From contig NC_068569.1 in NCBI RefSeq assembly GCF_025698545.1, positions 10,168,001 through 10,232,000 of the forward strand: DNA of 64,000 nucleotides. The letters run 5' to 3'. Origin of the DNA: Gossypium raimondii. Lineage: Eukaryota; Streptophyta; Magnoliopsida; Malvales; Malvaceae. The stretch's first letter is position 1, and every line of letters starts with the position of its first letter. The translations under genes were made by a program, and so were the position numbers. The notes under the pieces were generated by a model. It saw only the letters and a list, made by a program, of their open reading frames with translations. It did no database searches and was not told the DNA's origin. This document shows, piece after piece, positions 55,352 to 64,000 of the stretch.

Positions 55352-55803
55352 CAGCAAAAGAAGCTCATCAACCAAAGAGCCAAAGTCGTTATCCTTCTTA
55401 TCCTTATCTATGTTCTCCGACCCTGAGAACGACGCGATTCCCTTTTCCTCTTCTTTCTCCCTTGATTTCCTTCTTTCTTGCTGTTGAAATTGAAAATCTA
55501 AAGCCTTCTCTTGCATTGACTTCAAAGCGTTCTCCAAAGCCTCCCACTGCTTCATCTCTTTATTCTACTTCTCCTTCACTTAGATAAGAGTTTTCCTCTT
55601 CCACTCTCTCCTTCGTTTCTCTTCTTCCTCGGGATCTGCCGGAAACAAGATGGTTCGGTAAGAACGCGGTGGCGTTTCTCGCCTTTGTAGATGAATCCAT
55701 CGTCGTTGCAGAGCTCCCACTCGTCGGTGAGGACGGTTGTTTGGGAGGAAAACGAGGGAAGGTCCATCAGAGAGGTAATTTTAGGGATCCTTAACTCAAA
55801 CAT
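55352..55803 (-). pseudogene. Broken first exon of an uncharacterised plant gene
   Basis: The minus frame begins MFELRIPKITSLMDLPSFSS and then TDEWELCNDDGFIYKGEKRH. The DEWELCNDDGFxYK phrase is one I recall from a plant family loosely called DNA ligase-like (Arabidopsis AT1G75150 type), and that name is not evidence of ligase activity. A +1-type frame change is needed near ADPEEEEKRRREWKRKTLI, two stops follow (after TLI and after VKEK), and the frame then recovers as KQWEALENALKSMQEKALDF and GSLVDELLLL before a GTAAAT donor at 55351. No later exons are visible downstream, so this is a 5' fragment with breaks. It lies between the PDI-like gene and HPR2. Confidence 0.5.
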
Positions 55804-56097
55804 TGACGAATCACTTTGTCAAAAGGCCCAACCGAACAGAACAAACCTATCCAACCAATTCTTAAACAGGTCGAATCATGACAATGGAGATCTAAAACTT
55901 TGGCATCTTCTATGTTTAAATTGGTAATATGTAATCAGTTATAATTAATCAACAAAGGATGGTTAAACTTTTATTCTAATTGCAATCAACATTGATGCCC
56001 CATAGGAATAAGGTTCTACCGTACAATGTCCTCATAATCATGAAAATATAAATGAGAGGCGCCGATCTGAAAATGGCAATCAACTAATATAGCACAA

Positions 56098-59059
56098 CTA
56101 AACCACAGGAGTTAATAGTGGTTTCTTCAGAAAGTGTGCCTCCAAGTTCCCAATCACAAGATCAGCCATAGCTTGGCGGGTTTCCACCGTACCGCTACCT
56201 ACATGAGGTAAGAGCACCACATTATCAAGCCCAAAAAGCTCTTCCGGTACTTCGGGTTCATGTTCAAACACATCAAGCCCTGCACCTCCTAACCGGTGTT
56301 CAACCAATGCAGAAACCAGCTCGGGTTCATCAACATGAGGGCCTCTCCCGATGTTGATGAGAACACCCTTTGGACCCAATGCATCGATGACTTCCCTGTT
56401 GATGATGTGGTGGGTCTCTGTAGTCAGTGCACAAGCAACAACCAAGATATCGCAGTTGGCAGCCAGCTCAACAACGCTTGGATAGTATTTGTATTTGATT
56501 TCTGGTTTCTCTGTTCTAGAGTAGTAACTAATAGGGCAGCTAAATGCTTCAGCTCTCGTAGCAATTGCCATGCCAATTCTTCCCAGCCCAATAATGCCAA
56601 CTCTTTTTCCAGTAAACTGAAATAGTTGAAAAATGGTACTTGTTAAAAAAGGAACGGAAACAAAGTGAACAAAGGGAAAAAGGAACCCTTTAATCTGGTA
56701 TACTAAAATATAAAGTAACGCAGACATATATACAAGGAGAACCAAGTAAATAAGGATTCAATTCAATCATTCTTAATCTTAGGAACCGAATAAAGTCTAG
56801 GCAAACACTTCACTTCTTTTGAAAGTTGAGAAGGAAACTTCTCAAAGGTGAGTAAAGCACTTCAAAAAGCAAATTCAACGACACAATATGCACACACCGT
56901 TGTACTCTTCTCAAGCAGATGCTCATAGTCGAGCATGGAAATCAAATGAATGATTTTTAGTACAAAGCATGGACAAAGTAGCTACAGACTTATTGTCCTA
57001 CTTGCATGAAAGACTGATTAAAACCTCATGAAAAGCAGAAACGGTATATTATCATTAGAGTGAGGGCCACAGTTGCAGGACTTGTAGCTTAATGCCCTTG
57101 CTTTCTGCACTAATTTCTACTAAGTTGAAAAAGGAAATTAATTTATCTAAATAAACAGGAGACACCGATGGCAAGAAATATAATGAGGGACATAATCATG
57201 TAATGGAGGAATCAAGCACGACGTAATAGCTAATCAGTAATCCATTTAGCTAATTCACAAAACTTTGACCGTTTGTAGAAGAATCAATAATATCAAAATT
57301 AGTTTGTACCCTATCTCCTAAGCAGTTTATACCACCTCTGTGCTCATTTCTAAAACCGTTTGAGTTTCATTAGCCGGATAAGTAAGGGAACAACCATAAC
57401 TACAAAGTATCGTTCCGAGTTGCAATACATATCAGAGATCACACAGAAGTCCAATAGTCACTCATGTCTGATTGCTGCATTCAAACATGTATCTACCTCA
57501 ATGTCCAAAATCCAAATATGATAGAAATAGGACAACAATAAAGCGATATAGTACCACAGATGCATGCCTTATGGTGCTACATGTGGCCTATTTTATCTTT
57601 CAAATGAATAAGATGGTAATGGCAGCCTGAACACCAGATTTATTTAATCAACCAGACTTAAACTAACACATCCTTGGCTCAGACTCACAATTCAAGAATA
57701 GAAAGGGAAAAAAAGATCATATATCTCACCAATTTGCAGAACTATAAGTGTTTAAAGTGATGAACATTTTGCTCATAAAACCTCACTCTTACTAGTGCTT
57801 TCTATCAACTGTGAACATGAGATAAAAGCCAAATGCATCTCAATTTTAAGAAGACCAAAAATCACTGTAGACAATTAAAAATTACTGTATGTACTGATCA
57901 TGCTGAAGTACAAAGAGAGGAAACTAGTAATGCAGCAGTAGTGCTTGCATAATCATCGAGCAGAAAGATAAGAAAGTCTACTGATTATTTGTGATACCTG
58001 AAAACACCAAGTCAACTAATGCAGCCACCACAAAGCAATTACTAGAGAGGGCTAGAGAAACCACTAACCAATTGTGATTACAAGGACACAATTGCATCTT
58101 AAACTAAATGTATGCACTAAAAATAGCGTAAGCAAGACTTTCATCCCCAGAATCTTTCAGACCCAGAGCCTATATACAATATTAATGCGATATATACAGA
58201 TTCAACTTGAAAACCACGAATGACAAAACGGCATCTATTTTTATTTATCAGCATGCAGAATGTGCAGTTAATTCATTATGAACTTCAAATAGGATTCGTG
58301 ACAAATGTACCTCTTCAATGCAGAACAATTATAACAAATGTACTTCCAACAATACAAGTCTACAGTCTTCTTTTCATTGCTTCCATTTCCATAGATTAAA
58401 TTATTCCAGAAACCCACAAATTAGAGATTCAAAAACAAACTGAGTTCTTGACTATAAAAAATTACCGAGTTCTGCAAAATGAAGGTACTAGATAAACAGT
58501 CAAGAAGAACAAATTCAACAGAAATACCAATATCATAAAAATCATCAACACATAAAAACCAATAAAATCGAAACGTATTCAACGAAGCAAGCAAACCCAA
58601 ACTCAACAATGATGCCAAGGAAAATAGCCAACAAACCTTAGTAGTCAACACATATTGCCCTCTCTTCCACTTGCCACTCCTCACAAACCGATCACTCTCA
58701 CAGAGCTTCCTCAACACCGCCAACATCAAACCGATCGCCAAATCCGCCACGTCCTCAGTCAAAACGTCAGGGGTGTTGGTAACTCGGATACCCTTTTCTT
58801 TACACGTGGCCAAATCTATCTTATCAAGCCCCACACTGAAGCTGGAAACAATCTCCAGCTTGGGCAACGCCTCGATCAGCTTAGCATCGGCACCGGCAAA
58901 GGCGTTTCCGACGACCGCCTGGATTGAGTCCTTGTGAGAAGCCAGAAAGGATGATTTGTCCGGCACTGTCCAGAATCTGAATAGCTTGAAACGGTTCTCG
59001 AGTTGTTGTTCGAGGTAAGAGTTCATGGGGCAAGCCATGAGAACTCCAATGGATTCCAT
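56098..59059 (-). CDS. HPR2: Glyoxylate/hydroxypyruvate reductase HPR2 (313 aa, 2 exons)
   Basis: Exon 1 is 58637-59059 and exon 2 is 56098-56616, separated by a 2.0-kb GT-AG intron. The protein starts [20 protein letters not shown] and ends LLTPVV. It is a D-2-hydroxyacid dehydrogenase. The substrate half (residues 1-100) has [12 protein letters not shown]. The NAD(P)-binding site has GLGRIG at 151-156. The catalytic set is Arg232 ([10 protein letters not shown]), Glu261 (DVFEHEPE) and His279 (LLPHVGSGT). Length and wording match Arabidopsis HPR2 (AT1G79870), a cytosolic enzyme that prefers NADPH and reduces hydroxypyruvate and glyoxylate. It backs up peroxisomal HPR1 in photorespiration, and related proteins reduce hydroxyphenylpyruvate. 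All key residues are present. The intron follows codon 141, between the two domain halves. Confidence 0.96.
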
Positions 59060-59283
59060 AGTTGATTGAATTGTGAGAGATAGTAAGGTGGAATTTCCAA
59101 GTCCAATAAGCCTGGAGAGTGAAAAGAGAGCAGCGATGGGGATTGATTGCGGGCTGTGAACCAGTTGAAAAAATGAAAGGCCGAGAATGCTCAGAAAAAG
59201 GATAGGTGGGGCTGTTGGATTAATTTACCGATTTAAATGAATGATTACTTGGGTAAATTATACCGAAAATTATACCCAACCGC

Positions 59284-59803
59284 ACTAAATTATTAATAAA
59301 TTTAAGTTTCAGTTATTTAATTTTAAAAACTTATAAAATAATTATTAAATTGTTTAAAAGTATCCAATTATATTATTAGATCATTCAGAAGTTTTTATTC
59401 TAAGTCATTGGATTATTAAAGTTTTTTTTTTAAATCTAGTTAGTGAGCTTTAAGTAACGATTCAACGATTGGCACCTAGGATCAATACCTAAAGATGAGT
59501 AGAAGAACATACTTTAAATCCAGGTCGTTTAGACGATTAGTGTCATAGATCGAAAAAGAAAATTGTTTAGATTTTAATTTGTAGATTCATGATGTTCAAA
59601 ATTGTATATGAAAAGAAATTGAACTGTAGAATAGAAAGGGAACAAGAGCTTTTGATCGATGTAGGTGGTACGAATAAAAAAGGCCATACAACAATAAATT
59701 TAATAACCAATTACTTAAATGAGAATTTTTGAATATTTCTAGTGATTATTTTGTAATTTTTTAAAATTTAATGATTAAAATATAAATTTACTAATAATTT
59801 AGT
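59284..59803. repeat. Foldback MITE of about 520 bp
   Basis: The left end ACTAAATTATTAATAAATTT (59284 on) and the right end AAATTTACTAATAATTTAGT (to 59803) are inverted copies. The match continues for about 60 bp inward, including TTTAATTTTAAAAACTTATA on the left. The interior is AT-rich apart from a patch near 59460-59540. No coding frame is present. Target duplications are not obvious. It lies about 220 bp upstream of the HPR2 start. Confidence 0.75.
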
Positions 59804-61334
59804 AATGATTTGTAAGTTTTTAAAGTTGAGTGATGAAAATGTTGCAGCGACGTCCTAACCTCAGGTGGCTGGTATGGATAGTAAAAGGGTTTTCTTTTCT
59901 TTCCAACTATTAGATTATTTTACAGTTTGATTTTGTTCTGATTGTTAGGTTGATGTATTTGTCCCGAATAAGCTTTTACTGAAAAAAACATGTAAACTTA
60001 CTTAGTATTATTATTATTTGAGCAATATTTTATTATTATTTAGGAACGTGTCCATCATATTGATGTGTTTCATGGTTTATCAAAAATGAATTTATTGCAT
60101 TATTTCTATAAATGATTCGGTCTGGATTTTAAATTTTAATAAAATTTTATTCTCTTCCTCGAAATTCACTCTTTTATATTCTAAGATAAGGATGATAAAA
60201 TCTTAAAAGATATGAAAATATGAAGGAAAATAATTAGGATTGATGATGAAGAATAAATGCAAAGGTGAAAGATTTGATTACAGTACACCCGTGACTATTT
60301 ATTTAGGCAATCGCGTTGATTCACGGATCTGTTAAGCTTGCCTGCCTGTCATTGTTTTGCTTATTTCATTTTTCAACACTTCCCTCGAATTTATTTAGTT
60401 GCCTGCAACATCACCCGACAAAGGAATCTGAATATTAGGATTTAGGAGAAACAAAACTAGAGTAAATGGCCAATTGGTGGGTTAGAAGTGGATCATAAAC
60501 TACACTCGACTCCACAATCCAATGCCTTTCATCAGCCAAGGAAAAGCTCTGTTTTTAGAGAAAAGGAAGCAACTGCAACTCTGCAAGTCAAGGTGATATA
60601 TCTCTTATCCACCCTGGCTAGCATGTTCTTGTTAACATATTGGTATATAAAATATATACGTGTCAAACATATATCTGTATTTTACTTTCATTGTGAAATT
60701 ACCATTGCAAGTCAACTTTAGGATATTAGATGAATCTGGTATGTTAATTGAGTCTGTTTTTGGGACTTATTCCTTTATCAAGTTTCAACCCATCAAAACC
60801 ATCCATCTGGTCCTAGTGGGGATGTTCAGGGCTTGTTCTAATATTAGATCATAGAAAGAGAAACCATACTTATCAATCAATATAAAAATGTATGTGTCTA
60901 TATGTGAATGCTTGCATTCGGTTTTATCCTTCCTGGTATTTAGCAGACATTTGACTGAGAGATTGAAAACGAACCATCCAATTTAGATTAATGAAATGAA
61001 ACTAGAACCTTCAACATATATAGAATAATCTAAATTTGCAACCACCATTTTACTCAACTCCCAGTGTCCCAAAAAACATGCACCCCACGTTCAAGCCATT
61101 GCTCATAAATGGAAAAACAAACAAAACAATCACAACTCACAGGTGTAAATTCCCCAAGAAACATACTTCGTCCCTAAATTCATTTGGAAGAGGGGACTTT
61201 TATGTTTTCCTTCCTTTCCCTCTTCCATACCTCTCTCGAAAAACCACCACCACAATACCATTCTCTTCCTTGCTTTTTGTTTTGACTCCTCGGCCTCAAG
61301 TTCTTGTTGAAACCTAAAAACAGAACATTTGAAC
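59804..61334. other. Intergenic DNA and promoter of the RopGEF gene
   Basis: AT-rich. The last 270 or so bases are CT-rich (CCTTCCTTTCCCTCTTCC near 61210), typical of a plant 5' UTR. Short plus frames at 60488-60721 and 61036-61317 have no recognisable domain and are not called. Confidence 0.5.
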
Positions 61335-63630
61335 ATGGTTCAGCAAGAAGAAGACAGATCCTGGTCTAATATGTTTGGTCTTAAGGACTCACATGATAAC
61401 AAAGGAAGACATGCAAAGAGTTTGAGCATTGACAGTGCTGTTAAATTTGATGGAGCAGCTCTTGATCACAACTCGAAACCTCAAAGCGACAGGTGTCCCA
61501 AGTTGAATCGAACCTTTGAAGAAATAACTGCTGCCTTCCAAGCCAGAGAAAAGCAGCTTTTAGCTGGCAAGTTTCCGTATTAGTTTATACTGCTATTGTT
61601 GTCCTCATTAATGTATATTTACAGTACAAAGTGGTTAAGATAAACTATCTTTAGTTCCTGGCACAGATGATTGCTTGCTTGCTGGTTTTAGAAATTCTGA
61701 AATGGTTTTTAATTCAGATATGGACCAGATGAAGGAAAAGTTTGCGAAGTTACTCTTAGGTGAGGATATGTCAGGTGGAGGGAAGGGAGTTTCATCGGCT
61801 TTAGCACTGTCTAACGCCATTACCAACCTTGCTGGTATTTCCTCCTTCTGAATGTTTATAGTCTCTCCCATATGAATGATAACAAAATTGAGAATTAGCT
61901 TGATTTTCGTTCCTAAATGGCTTTCAGCTTCCGTTTTTGGTGAGCAATCCCGCTTAGAGCCTATGACGCCTGAAAGGAAATTAAGGTGGAGAAAAGAAAT
62001 AGATTGGATGTTGTCTGTCGCTGATCACATTGTTGAACTTGTTCCTTCCCAACAGAAGGGCAAGGATGGATCCAACATGGAGGTATCCGAACTCCCATCC
62101 CCAGCATCAGAGTAATTATAAGGCGATATATCTCTACATGCATTTTCTGTTGGGGTCAATTATTATAACTATCTTTATTTCTTGAATTTTTTTAGATAAT
62201 GGTCACAAAGCAACGTATAGATCTTCATATGAACATTCCGGCCCTGCGGAAACTTGATGCAATGCTGATTGTAAGGACATAGAGTCTATGGTTTTTTAAA
62301 GCTAATTTGAGCTTAGATTTTCTCGGTGATTATAAGCAACAAACTAGAACCTGATTTAATGATAACTTACAATGGTCAGGATTGTCTAGATAACTTCAAG
62401 GACCAGAATGAATTCTATTATTTGTCAAAAGATGCCTCGGACTCGGAGAAAGGAAAACACAAGAGAAAAGATGATAAATGGTGGCTGCCTACCGTTAAAG
62501 TTCCCGAAGACGGACTTTCAGATAAGAGCAGAAAAAATCTGCAGAGCCAAAAAGAATCTGTGACTCAAGTGCTTAAAGCAGCAATGTCAATTAATGCTCA
62601 AGTTCTTTCAGAGATGGAGGTCCCTGAAAACTACATTGAAGCCCTCCCTAAGGTAAAAGCTTTAAAAATTTTCTAATATAATCCAATGTTGCTTGAAAAT
62701 CTGTTCTCATAATCCCTTTCCTCATCACATTTTACTTATGTTTTGCTAGAATGGGAGAGCTAGTCTTGGTGATTTAGTTTACAGGAGTATCACAGTTGAA
62801 TTCTTTGACCCTGATCAATTTCTCTCCTCCCTGGACTTATCGTCCGAGCACAAGATTTTAGACCTCAAGAACAGACTTGAGGCATCAATAGTCATATGGA
62901 AGAGAAAGATGACCCAAAAGGACGGAAAATCGGGTTGGGGTTCTGGTGTTAGCTTTGAGAAGAGAGAGCTATTCGAGGAGAGAGCTGAAACCATCTTACA
63001 CATTATCAAACATCGGTTCCCTGGACTTCCTCAATCTTCACTAGACATCAGTAAAATCCAATACAACCGGGTATGTACTTGTACGTCAACTGCAGATAGA
63101 AACTTTATAACACATTGTGATGACCCCCTTTGTTTAAGCACTGCATCATTGTTATGTATTGTTGCTTTTTCCCTAGTATCCTACGACATCAATGGCAGTT
63201 CAAGTTATTTGAGGATTTCTTGTTTGGATCGCAGGATGTTGGGCAAGCTCTCCTAGAGAGCTATTCGAGAATACTGGAGAGCTTGGCCTTTACAGTCTTA
63301 TCGAGAATCGAAGATGTCCTCCAAGCTGATAATATTACCCAAAATCCTAATCCACAGCCATGCAAACGCAACAGTTTAAAGGACGACAGCCAGCCTAATT
63401 CAGTGTCTACAAGTCCAAGATATGATGTGGAAACAGCGAACGCAAAAACCCTATCAGATTTACTTACTTGGACCATGGATCAAAATGACTACGACGATAG
63501 GATGGACTCAGATGACGGATCCATAGATGTTGAACCAAGCATGCAAAAGCTAAACGTAGTGACAAACACTAGCAAGAAGTCCTATCTTGAGAGCTTGGCC
63601 GGAGTAAGAAGCCCTACGGAACGCCATTAA
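61335..63630 (+). CDS. Rop guanine nucleotide exchange factor, PRONE domain (522 aa, 7 exons)
   Basis: Exons are 61335-61566, 61718-61834, 61928-62082, 62196-62270, 62380-62652, 62750-63070 and 63235-63630, with phases consistent over 1569 bp. The first intron starts with GC (GCTG|GCAAGT) and is the only choice that keeps frame. Residues 1-60 are a variable lead ([20 protein letters not shown]). The PRONE domain runs from about 60 to 440. It has [57 protein letters not shown], the WW motif at W227-W228 ([20 protein letters not shown]), [18 protein letters not shown] and [17 protein letters not shown]. The C-terminal 80 residues are variable and may be autoinhibitory, as in the family. RopGEFs load GTP on ROP GTPases at the plasma membrane, often downstream of receptor kinases in tip growth. 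The start codon follows a CT-rich leader. The family number is not assigned. Confidence 0.95.
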
Positions 63631-64000
63631 TAGAGGAGACTATAAAAACTGGAAGCAGATAGAGAATAGAGAGAGTGTGTGTTATAGATAGAGGAATATT
63701 AAGTGTGAGAAAGCTTGACCTTCAACTATAGGTTTTTTTCAACCTAAATGGGATTACTCTTGACTTGTGGGCTGCTTGTTTCATTATGTATGCTCTATTC
63801 TTCCTCTTGTAAATAGGGAAGACAACTAAAACTCTGGAGTTTAAAGCCACTCCATATATTAATACCTTTAGAAACCAAGACAAAAGGTGTTTCTAGATTC
63901 ATAGCCATGGAAAGAAATCATGTTTCTTCGTGGTTGTTTCTTCTATTTGTTTGTGAAATTGTACATTTTGGCAAATTTTGCTAGATTTTTCAAACAGTGT
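63631..64000. other. 3' UTR of the RopGEF gene and flank
   Basis: GA-rich then AT-rich sequence directly after the RopGEF stop, most likely 3' UTR. No other feature is seen before the window ends. Confidence 0.5.

Overview
The window is nuclear DNA of a flowering plant. The protein genes are interrupted by many short AT-rich GT-AG introns, the families are plant-specific (RopGEF with a PRONE domain, OVATE protein, G-type lectin receptor kinase, PDX1.2, HPR2), and the intergenic DNA is very AT-rich with foldback repeats and one long solo LTR. The repeat vocabulary (GGCGCC-rich tandem units, GGCCC blocks, long gypsy-type LTR) resembles Malvaceae, most likely cotton (Gossypium). That assignment is from memory of such repeats and is an inference.

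Layout. 1-0.8 kb: a long inverted repeat followed by GGCCC-rich and 27-bp tandem repeats. 2.3-5.5 kb (-): IST1-like ESCRT-III accessory gene, six exons. 5.5-13.4 kb: mostly gene-free, with one doubtful small gene at 11.0-11.4 kb. 13.4-16.9 kb (+): decayed G-type lectin receptor kinase. 20.2-21.1 kb (-): single-exon PDX1.2-type pseudoenzyme with a three-unit heat-shock element upstream. 22.8-26.8 kb (+): decayed kinesin-13A copy that still has its introns. 28.4-29.1 kb (-): OVATE-like protein. 31.8-32.8 kb (+): ribosomal protein L37. 34.8-35.4 kb (+): conserved acidic protein of unknown function. 35.4-41.2 kb: AT-rich, with two inverted copies of one foldback repeat and a telomere-word palindrome. 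41.2-44.7 kb: solo gypsy-like LTR. 45.2-47.9 kb (+): TauE/SafE-family membrane protein, 11 exons. 48.7-53.5 kb (-): ER protein disulfide isomerase-like protein, 12 exons, KDEL end. 55.4-55.8 kb (-): broken first exon of an unnamed plant gene. 56.1-59.1 kb (-): hydroxypyruvate reductase HPR2. 59.3-59.8 kb: foldback MITE. 61.3-63.6 kb (+): RopGEF with one GC-AG intron.

The genes are ordinary dispersed housekeeping and signalling genes. They do not form a cluster or pathway. Exon models for IST1-like, L37, TauE, PDI-like, HPR2 and RopGEF were built by hand. All junctions keep phase and the totals give complete proteins of 487, 95, 476, 536, 313 and 522 residues.

I found no CRISPR array, tRNA, rRNA or clearly new multi-gene system. 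The most rewarding observations are the PDX1.2 pseudoenzyme joined to a perfect heat-shock element, the several foldback elements, the internally repeated solo LTR next to the TauE gene, and two large non-processed pseudogenes on either side of PDX1.2.
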